From positions 1,922,001 through 1,986,000 of the forward strand of contig NZ_CP116615.1 of assembly GCF_024832785.1 (NCBI RefSeq): 64,000 nt of DNA. The letters are read 5' to 3'. Below the pieces are notes generated by a model that saw only the letters and a program-made list of their open reading frames with translations, had not been told where the DNA came from and ran no database searches. Made by a program: the position numbers and the translations under genes. This DNA comes from Fontisphaera persica (GTDB lineage: Bacteria; Verrucomicrobiota; Verrucomicrobiia; Limisphaerales; Fontisphaeraceae). Positions 1-7,692 of this stretch are shown here, piece by piece (within the stretch, counting starts at the first letter, position 1; the number at the start of each line of letters is the position of its first letter).

Positions 1-554
1 GGAATGGGACAACGGTATTCATCCGTGAACAACCGCAGAGTTTCCCCCCGCCGCCAGCGTTGTTCCCATTCCTCATTAAACGCGCGTTGGCCGCCACGCG
101 AATGCCCATAAGTCAGGGCCAGCCGCACCACCACATTTTGCGGGCGAGCCAGCACATGGCGCTCGGCCTCGGCCTTGGTCTGCCCATACACATTGATGGG
201 GCACACTGGGGCATTCTCGGCATAGGGTCCACTGCGCCCGTCGAAGACCTGCTCACTGGAAATAAATATCAGCCGCCCCTCTCCCATCAGGTCTGCCAGG
301 AGCGCTGTGACCCCCACATTCACCGCCCAGGCACGGTCCGGGTCACCCTCACAGTCCCGCGGACGACTTAGGGCCGCTGCATGAATGACCAGGTCCGGAC
401 GTTCGCGCTTGAAAGCCTCCCGCAACGCCCGGTAATCGGTCAGCTCCAATTCCTCATGCGTCCACCCGCGCACCTCCCAATCGGGCGCGGGCGGCCCAAA
501 CGCCATGAGGGCCTGGCCCAATAACCCTCCGGCTCCGGTAACCCATACTTTCAT
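1..554 (-). CDS. RmlD-like NAD(P)-dependent sugar reductase/epimerase (3' end beyond window)
   Basis: This is the N-terminal 184 or so residues of a short-chain dehydrogenase of the RmlD (dTDP-4-dehydrorhamnose reductase) superfamily; the gene runs off the left edge. Visible are the Rossmann glycine motif near residues 5-12 (VTGAGGLLG), an HAAAL strand after beta-4, an SSEQVFDG stretch and the YGQTK motif, which supplies the Tyr and Lys of the YxxxK catalytic pair. The ATG at 554 overlaps the stop of the upstream amidase by 4 bases, so translation is probably coupled. RmlD proteins reduce a nucleotide-linked 4-keto sugar, but related proteins act on other substrates and no rmlA/B/C gene lies beside it, so the exact substrate is open. 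Confidence 0.8.
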   Translation of the reverse strand, partial: MKVWVTGAGGLLGQALMAFGPPAPDWEVRGWTHEELELTDYRALREAFKRERPDLVIHAAALSRPRDCEGDPDRAWAVNVGVTALLADLMGEGRLIFISSEQVFDGRSGPYAENAPVCPINVYGQTKAEAERHVLARPQNVVVRLALTYGHSRGGQRAFNEEWEQRWRRGETLRLFTDEYRCPI

Positions 555-1453
555 GCTCCTTCCCCAAAACGCTGCGTGATGGGGCCGTAACTATCAATGC
601 GGCGATCCCGCAAAAATGGCCAGGCCGTGCGGATTTCATCCAGCCGCGCCAAATCCACTGTGACCAACAAGTTTTCAGGCTTGTCCACCGCGGCCCGCGC
701 CAACACCGCGCCGTCGGGTCCGGCCACAAAACTTTGCCCCCAAAACTCCAGCCCGTCACCGCCCGCGGGCCGCTCATGGCCCACACGATTCACGGCCGCC
801 ACATAGCAACCGTTGGCAATGGCATGGGCGCGTTGAATGGTTTCCCACGCCTCATGCTGCTGCCGGCCCACCGCCGCTTTCTCGGCCGGGTGCCAGCCAA
901 TGGCGGTGGGATAAAATAGAATTTCCGCGCCTTGCAGCGCCGTAAGCCGGGCGGCTTCGGGATACCATTGATCCCAGCAAATCAGCACTCCAATTTTGCC
1001 ATACCTGGTTTTCCATGCGCGATACCCCAAATCCCCCGGCGTGAAGTAGTACTTCTCATAATACAACGGGTCATCAGGAATATGCATTTTGCGGTAGCAC
1101 CCCAAACAGGCGCCGTCAGCATCCACCACCACGGCCGTGTTGTGGTACAGCCCCGGAGCGCGCCGCTCAAACAAGGATGCCACCACCACCACTCGCAGTT
1201 GCCGCGCCAGCCGTTGCCAGACCTCGGTGCTGGGGCCGGGAATAGGCTCGGCCAGCGCAAAATGACGCGCGTCCTCGCTCTGGCAGAAATATTGTGAGCG
1301 ATACAATTCTTGCGTGCAAATGATTTGGGCCCCGGAGCGCGCCGCCCGCCGCGCTGCAGCCAGAGTCGTCTCGGTGTTTTCGCGGGGGTCAGGCGAGCAG
1401 GCCGTTTGAATGAGCCCCAGCGTGACGGTGTGGGCAGGGGATGTTTTTTTCAT
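551..1453 (-). CDS. aguB: N-carbamoylputrescine amidase (nitrilase superfamily)
   Basis: Carbon-nitrogen hydrolase of 300 residues, the usual length for AguB, which converts N-carbamoylputrescine to putrescine, CO2 and ammonia in polyamine synthesis. The catalytic Glu-Lys-Cys triad is visible: E49 in TQELYRSQYF, K122 in YRKMHIPDDP and C159 in LICWDQWYPE. The WDQWYPE and HIPDDP signatures are typical of AguB rather than of plain nitrilases. It sits 30 bases downstream of a Ser/Thr kinase and overlaps the RmlD-like gene by 4 bases, so the three are probably one transcript. No agmatine deiminase (aguA) is in the window. Confidence 0.88.
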   Translation of the reverse strand: MKKTSPAHTVTLGLIQTACSPDPRENTETTLAAARRAARSGAQIICTQELYRSQYFCQSEDARHFALAEPIPGPSTEVWQRLARQLRVVVVASLFERRAPGLYHNTAVVVDADGACLGCYRKMHIPDDPLYYEKYYFTPGDLGYRAWKTRYGKIGVLICWDQWYPEAARLTALQGAEILFYPTAIGWHPAEKAAVGRQQHEAWETIQRAHAIANGCYVAAVNRVGHERPAGGDGLEFWGQSFVAGPDGAVLARAAVDKPENLLVTVDLARLDEIRTAWPFLRDRRIDSYGPITQRFGEGA

Positions 1454-1483
1454 GCGCCGTGAAAACCAAACGCCCCGGTCTGA

Positions 1484-2512
1484 TTAGAGCCGGGTGGGGA
1501 ATTTATCCGAGCGATCCACCACCATTGTTACCGCCGTGTCGCTGGCCGGGGAAGGCGGCGCCTGCCCAAACAACTCACGGATGTAGCGGCCAATGGTCTC
1601 ATTCGTGGGCCCGTAACCGGTGTGGTAAATGAAATGTTCGAGGTCATAGAGCAACTCGTCCGCCGTGGGATAACGCTGAGACAAGTCACGGGCCAGGGCC
1701 CGATGCAGAATATCATTCAGCCGGTCATTGATGCGCGGGTCCAGCTTGCGAAAATCCGGGATGGGCATTTTCAGCACCTTCTGGCGCGAAGCCTCCGGAT
1801 TTTCGCCCTTGAAAATGTTATAGCCCAGGAGGAGCTGGGCCAGGACGATGCCCGCGGAAAAGATGTCCGACCGCTTGTCGGTGATCTTGAAATCCGCCTG
1901 CTCAGGGCTCATGTAATCGGCCTTGCCGGCGATGACCTCGCCCTCGTTGTCCGTCAAAAAACCGCGCGCCTTGGCAATGCCAAAATCGCTGAGCTTCACA
2001 TCGCCCTCAAAGGCAATCATGATGTTTTTGAAGCTTACGTCCCGGTGCACAATGCCCAAGGGACGCCCGTCCTTGTCCGTCTTGGCGTGGGCGTATGCCA
2101 GCCCCCGCGCCACCCGGCTCACAATAAACACCGCCAGTTCCAGGGGCAGGACGCGGTTTTTGTCGTGCAACTGCTGCACAAATTGTTCGAGGTTCACCCC
2201 ACGGATCAGCTCCATGGCAATGAAGTAAATCCCTCGCGCCTCGCCCAGATGATACGTCTGAACAATGTTGGTGTGGATGAGGTCCGCCACCAGCTTGGCC
2301 TCGCCGATGAAATTTTCGATGAACAGTTTCTGGCTGGCGTAGTGCTGGCGAATAACTTTGATGGCGATTCGTTTGACAAAACCGCGCGCCCCATGTTGTT
2401 CGGCCTCGTAAACAATCCCCATGCCGCCCTCAAATATTTTGCGGACAATGTCGTAACGAAATTCGCTTTGGATCGTAAACAACGCCGACATGCGTCTTAA
2501 AGATGTTGGCAT
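1484..2512 (-). CDS. Cytosolic serine/threonine protein kinase (PknB-like)
   Basis: A 342-residue Hanks-type kinase. The ATP lysine is K52 (AIKVI), the alpha-C glutamate is about E71, the catalytic loop is HRDVSFKN (D158, N163), DFG is at 176-178 and the activation segment ends DYMSPEQ. The glycine loop reads FEGGMGIVYEA, with Phe where the first glycine usually sits. No transmembrane segment or extracellular sensor domain follows, so it should be soluble. The ATG at 2512 is preferred because GGAGGGGG lies just upstream. The reading frame stays open further upstream, but that part is antisense to the divergent gene at 2672. The kinase heads a putative operon with aguB and the RmlD-like gene. 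Confidence 0.88.
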   Translation of the reverse strand: MPTSLRRMSALFTIQSEFRYDIVRKIFEGGMGIVYEAEQHGARGFVKRIAIKVIRQHYASQKLFIENFIGEAKLVADLIHTNIVQTYHLGEARGIYFIAMELIRGVNLEQFVQQLHDKNRVLPLELAVFIVSRVARGLAYAHAKTDKDGRPLGIVHRDVSFKNIMIAFEGDVKLSDFGIAKARGFLTDNEGEVIAGKADYMSPEQADFKITDKRSDIFSAGIVLAQLLLGYNIFKGENPEASRQKVLKMPIPDFRKLDPRINDRLNDILHRALARDLSQRYPTADELLYDLEHFIYHTGYGPTNETIGRYIRELFGQAPPSPASDTAVTMVVDRSDKFPTRL

Positions 2513-2634
2513 ATCCCCCTCCAAGTCAAGTGCATTGCGTGCCCTGCCCTCGTGCCAGTCACGCCGGGCCAGACTCCAGCCAGGGTCACGGCGGCCCACA
2601 GGTGGCCAAGGCCGGTGGTCCTGAAGTTTGGCTT

Positions 2635-2663
2635 TTGCCAAGCTGCTGCCGACGGCGTATAGT
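2635..2663 (+). promoter_or_regulatory. Sigma-70-type promoter giving a near-leaderless mRNA
   Basis: A TTGCCA -35 (2635-2640) and TATAGT -10 (2658-2663) are separated by exactly 17 bases; each box differs from consensus at one base. The expected transcription start, about 7 bases downstream near 2670, falls two bases before the ATG at 2672, and no Shine-Dalgarno sequence is present. The gene is therefore predicted to be leaderless or nearly so. Confidence 0.6.
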
Positions 2664-2671
2664 ACACCAGC

Positions 2672-3256
2672 ATGAAAACATTGCTTGTCACTCGTCTCCT
2701 TGCCTGCCTGGCCCTGGCCGGGATGCTGGCCCAGTCCGGCCTGTGGGCCGCCGATAAAACCGCCTTCGAGTTGGCCAAGGAAGGCAACAAACACGTGGGC
2801 GAACATGCCAGGGATAAAATTGTCCAAATCCGTTCTGAAAAATCCGTGGGCAGTGTCACGCCCAACGTGTGGTATGTCGTTTATTACGACCAGTTTGCCA
2901 CCATGAAAGCGGTCGAGGTCAAATTCGCGGGCGACAAAGTGGCCTCCGTCAAAAGACCCTTCCGCCTCATCGAAGCCGCCGCAGACAAGGACAGCCAGCT
3001 CAACCCGAAGCAATTGAAAGTGGATTCCGACAAGGCCCTGAAAATCGCCCTCAAGGAAAAAATCCTTGAAAATCTCAAAGTCACCGCCTCCCAGATGAAA
3101 CTGGAGGAATATGAAGGCGCGCCAGTGTGGAAAATACGCCTTTGGGCGCAAAAAATCCGGCAGCCCAACAAAGAAGCCGACATCGGCCAGATTTTTGTGG
3201 CGGCGGAGGACGGCAAGGTCGTGCACCTGGAAATCAAGCCGGAAAAGGTGGACTGA
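2672..3256 (+). CDS. Secreted protein of unknown function
   Basis: A 194-residue protein starting with a clear Sec signal peptide (basic MKTLLVTR, hydrophobic core to about residue 24, cleavage near GLWA/ADK). The mature part is charged and alpha/beta in character: a Lys/Glu-rich helix, a WYVVYYDQFATMKAVEV beta region, and a C-terminal half ending in alternating hydrophobics (IFVAAEDGKVVHLEI). The layout faintly resembles PepSY-like small domains, but I do not recognise the family. It has its own promoter (2635-2663), is divergent from the kinase, and is followed 17 bases later by the GT2 gene. Confidence 0.7.
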   Translation: MKTLLVTRLLACLALAGMLAQSGLWAADKTAFELAKEGNKHVGEHARDKIVQIRSEKSVGSVTPNVWYVVYYDQFATMKAVEVKFAGDKVASVKRPFRLIEAAADKDSQLNPKQLKVDSDKALKIALKEKILENLKVTASQMKLEEYEGAPVWKIRLWAQKIRQPNKEADIGQIFVAAEDGKVVHLEIKPEKVD

Positions 3257-3273
3257 GGTCGTGAGTCCCCCTT

Positions 3274-4086
3274 ATGGCGACGCCCGGTGACCTTGAGGGA
3301 CTGCCCCGCTCTGCGCCGACGCACTCCGGAAAGAAGACCCAACCCACGGCTGGCGAGGATAAGGCAACGAAGGTTTGTTCCTCTGATTTGGCCACCCTCC
3401 CCATTCCCGCCTCGGCCATCGTCGCGGTGGTGCCTTGTCTGAATGAAGAGCGCGCCATCGCCAAGGTAGTGCGCGGGGCTCGCCAATACCTCTCCCAGGT
3501 GCTGGTGGTGGATGACGGCTCCCGTGACCACACCAGCGCCGCTGCCGAATCAGCCGGCGCCATCGTGCTGCGCCATCCGCAGCCGCAGGGAAAAGGCGCG
3601 GCGCTGCGGGACGGCGTGCAATGGGCCGCAGAACATGGCTTCGACTGGGCCTTGCTCATGGATGGGGACGGCCAGCACGATTCCGCCGACATTCCGGCAT
3701 TCCTGCGTGCCCCCACTTCCGCGGATTTGGTGGTAGGCAACCGCATGGCCGACTGCACCACCATGCCCTGGCTGCGCCGCTGGGCCAACCGCTGGGTCAG
3801 CCGTCAAGTCTCGCGCCGGCTCCGCACAGCCATTCCCGATGCCCAGTGCGGTTTTCGACGGGTCCGGGTGGCCGCCTGGCAGGCGGCCGGCTTGCAGGCC
3901 ACCGGCTATGAGACCGAGGCGGAAATGCTGGTAAAGTTTTGGGCCGCCGGCTTTTCCATAATCTCCCTGCCCGTGCGCACCATTTACGGCAGCGAAAAAA
4001 GCAAGTTTCACCCCCTCCGCGATGCCTGGAGGTGGTGGCGTTGGTGGCGGCAAATAACCCGCTCCCTGCCCCATAGGGCGGAATAA
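3274..4086 (+). CDS. Family 2 glycosyltransferase (polyprenyl-phosphate type)
   Basis: A GT-A fold family 2 glycosyltransferase of up to 270 residues. The nucleotide-sugar site is shown by VVPCLNEE, the VVDDGSRDHT motif and DGDGQH, the metal-binding DxD. QPQGKGAALRDG is characteristic of dolichol/undecaprenyl-phosphate mannosyl- or glucosyltransferase relatives. No C-terminal membrane helices are present. The first 45 residues are low-complexity and not conserved in such enzymes, so translation may start later at a non-ATG codon. The likely role is transfer of a hexose to a lipid carrier or envelope glycan. Confidence 0.82.
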   Translation: MATPGDLEGLPRSAPTHSGKKTQPTAGEDKATKVCSSDLATLPIPASAIVAVVPCLNEERAIAKVVRGARQYLSQVLVVDDGSRDHTSAAAESAGAIVLRHPQPQGKGAALRDGVQWAAEHGFDWALLMDGDGQHDSADIPAFLRAPTSADLVVGNRMADCTTMPWLRRWANRWVSRQVSRRLRTAIPDAQCGFRRVRVAAWQAAGLQATGYETEAEMLVKFWAAGFSIISLPVRTIYGSEKSKFHPLRDAWRWWRWWRQITRSLPHRAE

Positions 4087-4152
4087 AACCCTAAAAACTC
4101 GGTATTGCGCTTCGCGGCTCGCCGGCGGATAATTTGGCCCGCTTTATCTGGG

Positions 4153-4806
4153 ATGAACGAGTGGAACATACAATCGCGTTCGCGGGTCTGCCAATCCTGC
4201 GCCCGCCCCTTTACCGACAAGGAGACCTATCACACCCTCTTGTTTGACGAGAAAAAGGAATTCGTCCGGCTGGATGTCTGCACCGCCTGCTGGGAGGGGC
4301 AATACAGCCAGGGCGCCCAGGACCGCAAGGGATTTATCAGCCATTGGCTGGGCGTGTATGAAGCCCCGGCTCCCGCACCGCCAGAACCGATTCAAAAGGA
4401 AACCGCCGAAACTCTCTTGCGCAAGCTGGCGGAAATGAACAACCCCCAATATGCGGCCGCGGCCTACATTCTCTCCGCCATGTTGGAGCGCAAACGCTTG
4501 TTGAAGGTCAAGGAGACCTATCTGCGCGACGGCCAGCGCTGGTTTATTTATGAGCACGCGAAAACCGGGGATACTTTCACCATTCCCGACCCCCGTCTGC
4601 AATTAACCCAGTTGGAACAGGTGCAACGGGAGGTCTTCCACTTATTGGAGCATGGCCTGCCCGCCACGCCTGCGGCGGACGGGGGACCGCCCGCCGGCTC
4701 GAATTCAGAAGGCGCCAATGGCAATCCGCCACCCGCTGCTGAAAATTCCTGCAACATGGCCCCCCTCCCCGTCCCGGCGACAACCCCGGAATCGCCGACC
4801 CCCTGA
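4153..4806 (+). CDS. Zinc-ribbon protein of unknown function upstream of rnc
   Basis: A protein of 217 residues from the ATG at 4153. The open frame extends back to a TTG at 4105, but the ATG gives a better N-terminus. Near the start it has a CxxC (CQSC) about 30 residues before a second CxxC (CTAC), which together look like a zinc ribbon. The middle is helical and charged, with a WFIYEHAKTGDTFTIPDP segment; the C-terminal 50 residues are Pro/Ala/Gly-rich and probably disordered. Its TGA overlaps the ATG of rnc (TGATG), implying translational coupling. I do not recognise the family. Confidence 0.7.
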   Translation: MNEWNIQSRSRVCQSCARPFTDKETYHTLLFDEKKEFVRLDVCTACWEGQYSQGAQDRKGFISHWLGVYEAPAPAPPEPIQKETAETLLRKLAEMNNPQYAAAAYILSAMLERKRLLKVKETYLRDGQRWFIYEHAKTGDTFTIPDPRLQLTQLEQVQREVFHLLEHGLPATPAADGGPPAGSNSEGANGNPPPAAENSCNMAPLPVPATTPESPTP

Positions 4807-5525
4807 TGGCCGCCATGTCGTCCTCCTTGACAGAATTGGAGCAGCGGCTGGGATACCACTTCCACAATCCCACGTTGTTGCAAACGGCATTAACCCATCC
4901 CTCCGTGGCCCACGAAAACCAGCGGCCGCTGGAACATAACCAACGTCTGGAATTCCTTGGGGACAGCGTCTTGGAGCTGGTATTGACCTCCGAACTCTTC
5001 ACCCGCTTCCCCAACCTGGGTGAAGGCGGCCTGACCAAGGCCCGGGCCCAGTTGGTCAACCGCCGTTCCCTGGCCGAGTGCAGCCGCCGCCTGGGCGTGG
5101 GAGAACATCTGGTCTTAAGCAAGGGCGAAGAAAAAAGCGGCGGACGGGAGCGCGGCTCCACCCTGGCAGATGCTTTTGAAGCGCTGGTTGGAGCGATTTT
5201 CCTCGATGGCGGATTCGAGGCCGCCCGGCAGGTGATCCTGAACCACTTCGCCATGCGGTTGGCGCAACAAGAAACAGCGCCCCTGATTGAAAATCCCAAA
5301 GGCGAATTGCAGGAGCTGCTGCAGGAACGCTCAACGGAACCGCCAAGCTATGAATTGCGCTCGGTTTCCGGGCCGGATCATGACCGAGTGTTTGAATGCG
5401 CGGTTTTCCACGCCGGTCAGGAATTGGGCCGGGGCATGGGTAAAAGCAAAAAGGCCGCTGAAAGCAGCGCGGCGAGGGCGGCGCTGGAAAGATTGCGCCA
5501 GGATCAATCCACCTGCCAGAAGTAA
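4806..5525 (+). CDS. rnc: Ribonuclease III
   Basis: A 239-residue RNase III, which cleaves double-stranded RNA, including rRNA precursors. The RNase III signature NQRLEFLGDSVLEL (E49, D53) and the second acidic motif ADAFEALVGAIFLDGG (D122, E125) supply the metal-binding residues. The C-terminal third, from about residue 160, is a double-stranded RNA-binding domain ending with the typical KKAAESSAARAAL helix. The start codon overlaps the upstream stop; a second in-frame ATG lies three codons in. It converges with the WecA-like gene, with only 8 bases between the stops. Confidence 0.96.
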   Translation: MAAMSSSLTELEQRLGYHFHNPTLLQTALTHPSVAHENQRPLEHNQRLEFLGDSVLELVLTSELFTRFPNLGEGGLTKARAQLVNRRSLAECSRRLGVGEHLVLSKGEEKSGGRERGSTLADAFEALVGAIFLDGGFEAARQVILNHFAMRLAQQETAPLIENPKGELQELLQERSTEPPSYELRSVSGPDHDRVFECAVFHAGQELGRGMGKSKKAAESSAARAALERLRQDQSTCQK

Positions 5526-5533
5526 CTCCACCC

Positions 5534-6517
5534 TCACCACAAAGCCACGGCGGCCATCCCCCCGAGCACGGCCCCCCCCCACAAAATCGCCACCGCGGTT
5601 GCACGATGGCCCGTTTTTTGCGCCAGGCGATGCGACAAATGGCGGTTGTCTCCCTGATAAAACGGCTGCCCACGCGCCAGGCGGCTGACCACCACAAAAG
5701 CCATGTCCACCAAGGGCACGGCCAGGACCAGCAAGGGGGAAAGCACAGCCAGCCGGTGGGAGTGCTCCGGCGCGTAATAATGAGGCACAATCGCCAGGCT
5801 CGCCATGAGAAAGCCCAGCCCGTGACTGCCGCTGTCACCTAAAAAGGCGGTGGCCTGGGGATAATTGAAAGGCAAAAATCCCAAGGCTGCCCCGGCTGCG
5901 GCCAGGGACACCAACGCCACCAAATAATAGCCATGCCACAAGCCCTGCAGGGCAAAAAAAATCGCCGCCACTGCCGCCAGACCGGCACACAGACCGTTCA
6001 TGTTGTCACTCAGATTGAAGGCATTGGTGACGGCCACCAACCAAAACGTGGTCAGCACCACCTGCACCAGAAAGTTCGGAATAAAAAGGGTGATTCGCTC
6101 CCCCATACATGACGCCACGACGGCGACGACGCATTGCCCGGCAAATTTCTGGCCCGGCCGCAGCTCATAAACGTCATCCAGCCATCCGAGTCCTCCCATG
6201 GCAACCGCCCCGCCGACCATCACCAGCAGGGGCGCCCAGCGTTGACTGAAGCCGTAGCGTATTTTTTCCGCGACTTCCGCCGGCAACAGATTCAGGCAGG
6301 CTGCCAAAGCCCCTCCGGCCAGCGGAAGTAAAAAACCTGTGAGCACCGCCAGTCCGCCTGCCAGCGGGATTGCCTGGTGGTGGATTTTGCGTTCCCCCGG
6401 CTCGTCCACCACGCCCACCCGCTGGCACCAACGCCGCCACCAGGGGAGGCTCAACCCTGCCCCCAGAAATGCCCCAAAAAAAGCGGCGGCATACACATAG
6501 GCAGGCAATGATGACAT
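5534..6517 (-). CDS. WecA/TagO-like polyprenyl-phosphate sugar-1-phosphate transferase
   Basis: An integral membrane protein of 327 residues in the MraY/WecA family, which starts lipid-linked glycans by moving a HexNAc-1-phosphate from UDP to undecaprenyl phosphate. Seen are about ten hydrophobic helices, the cytoplasmic GGLGWLDDVYELRPGQK loop with the Asp pair, NAFNLSDNMNGL, FLGDSGSHGLGF and DNRHLSHRL. The last is the His motif typical of the WecA branch rather than MraY. The ATG at 6517 is preceded by AAGG at good spacing and lies 8 bases after the GT4 stop. An upstream in-frame extension to 6733 overlaps that GT4 gene and is rejected. A nine-G tract near the C-terminus does not break the frame. 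Confidence 0.9.
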   Translation of the reverse strand: MSSLPAYVYAAAFFGAFLGAGLSLPWWRRWCQRVGVVDEPGERKIHHQAIPLAGGLAVLTGFLLPLAGGALAACLNLLPAEVAEKIRYGFSQRWAPLLVMVGGAVAMGGLGWLDDVYELRPGQKFAGQCVVAVVASCMGERITLFIPNFLVQVVLTTFWLVAVTNAFNLSDNMNGLCAGLAAVAAIFFALQGLWHGYYLVALVSLAAAGAALGFLPFNYPQATAFLGDSGSHGLGFLMASLAIVPHYYAPEHSHRLAVLSPLLVLAVPLVDMAFVVVSRLARGQPFYQGDNRHLSHRLAQKTGHRATAVAILWGGAVLGGMAAVALW

Positions 6518-6525
6518 GGGCCTTA

Positions 6526-7686
6526 TTATGCCGATTGCGGTGAGGCGCGCAACCGTTGATACAACTGCCAGATGCGTTCCACCATCAGTTCCACGTCGAA
6601 CTCCTGTCGCACCCACGCACGGCCCGCCTCCCCCAACCGCCGCCGCAATTCGGCATCCCGCGCCAGCGCCAGCACGGCCGGGGCAATGTCTGCCCCGGGC
6701 GGCAGCAGGAAACCCGTCTCCCCGTCCCGGCAAACCTCCCCGGCACCGTCACAATCATACGCAATGACGGGCCGGCCCGCCGCCAAGGCCTGCGGCAGGG
6801 CGCGCGGCAAACCCTCGCGGCGGGAGAGATGAACCACCATATCCATGATTCCCACCCAGCGCGGCACCTCTGGGGGAGGCACCAATCCCGTGAAAAGAAA
6901 CTGTTTTTCAACGCCCAGGCGTTTAACCTCCCTTTCCCACCGGTTTCGCCATGCCCCATCTCCCACCAAGACAAATTTTAGCCGCGGCCACTGCGCCAGG
7001 ATGGCGGGGGCGGCGCGAATCAAGTCCTCATGCCCTTTAAGTTTGAAAAGGCGCGCAATTTTGCCCACCACCACTTCGTCCGGCGCAATCCCCCAACGGT
7101 GGCGCCAATCCGGGTCGTTGCGCGCCTGTAAAAAGGGTTGCAAAGGAAAGCCGCTATATATGCGAGTGAATTGCTCCGGCACTCCAATCCCCGCCGCCAG
7201 ATACTGCCGGATGAGACTGTCAGCAACGGCTACAAAATGGGTGGTATTGCGCCCGGCCAACCGCTCGGCAGCGCAAAAAACCGCATTTGCCAGACTCCCC
7301 TGGAAAGGTCCAAAGGATGGCCCATGAAGAGTGTGCACGATGAGGGGCACTCCGGCGCGCCGCGCCGCCAGCCGCCCCAGCACGCCCGCCTTGCCGCTGT
7401 GTGTATGCACCAACTCCGGCCGAAGCTGCCGGAATCTTTGCGTCAACGCCTGCCAAGCCCGCATATCTTTCCATGGATGCAGCGGCCGCACCAAGGAGGG
7501 TAGGATTTCCAACAAATCGGGGACGCTTCGCGCTTCCTCCTCCAAACTACCCTCCGGCCCGTGGGCAGGGCCCGAGATTAATTTCACTTCCACCCCAGGC
7601 CGCTGGCGAAGGCCCATCACCGTGGCCACGGTGTTCTCCTGCGCCCCGCCGACAATCAGGCGCGTGATGACGTGCACAACGCGCAC
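6526..7686 (-). CDS. Family 4 glycosyltransferase
   Basis: A 386-residue GT-B fold retaining glycosyltransferase. The N-terminal half opens with MRVVHVITRLIVGGAQENTV, the usual GT4 acceptor-side glycine motif, and includes VHTHSGKAGVLGR. The C-terminal half binds the sugar nucleotide: KIARLFKLKGHEDLIRA, FVLVGDG and the EGLPRALPQALAAGRPVIA region in place of the canonical EX7E. It sits between the DUF2723/TPR gene (6-base gap) and the WecA-like gene (8-base gap), and probably extends the glycan that the WecA-like enzyme initiates. Confidence 0.9.
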   Translation of the reverse strand: MRVVHVITRLIVGGAQENTVATVMGLRQRPGVEVKLISGPAHGPEGSLEEEARSVPDLLEILPSLVRPLHPWKDMRAWQALTQRFRQLRPELVHTHSGKAGVLGRLAARRAGVPLIVHTLHGPSFGPFQGSLANAVFCAAERLAGRNTTHFVAVADSLIRQYLAAGIGVPEQFTRIYSGFPLQPFLQARNDPDWRHRWGIAPDEVVVGKIARLFKLKGHEDLIRAAPAILAQWPRLKFVLVGDGAWRNRWEREVKRLGVEKQFLFTGLVPPPEVPRWVGIMDMVVHLSRREGLPRALPQALAAGRPVIAYDCDGAGEVCRDGETGFLLPPGADIAPAVLALARDAELRRRLGEAGRAWVRQEFDVELMVERIWQLYQRLRASPQSA

Positions 7687-7692
7687 ACGGCG

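Noticed and set aside
2513-3226. Upstream extension of the kinase frame on the minus strand.
   Set aside because: It is antisense to the secreted-protein gene at 2672, which has a signal peptide and promoter; the GGAGGGGG-preceded ATG at 2512 is a better kinase start.
5572-5580. Nine-base G tract (minus strand) inside the WecA-like gene.
   Set aside because: The frame stays open with normal codons on both sides, so unlike the adhesin tracts no break is evident.
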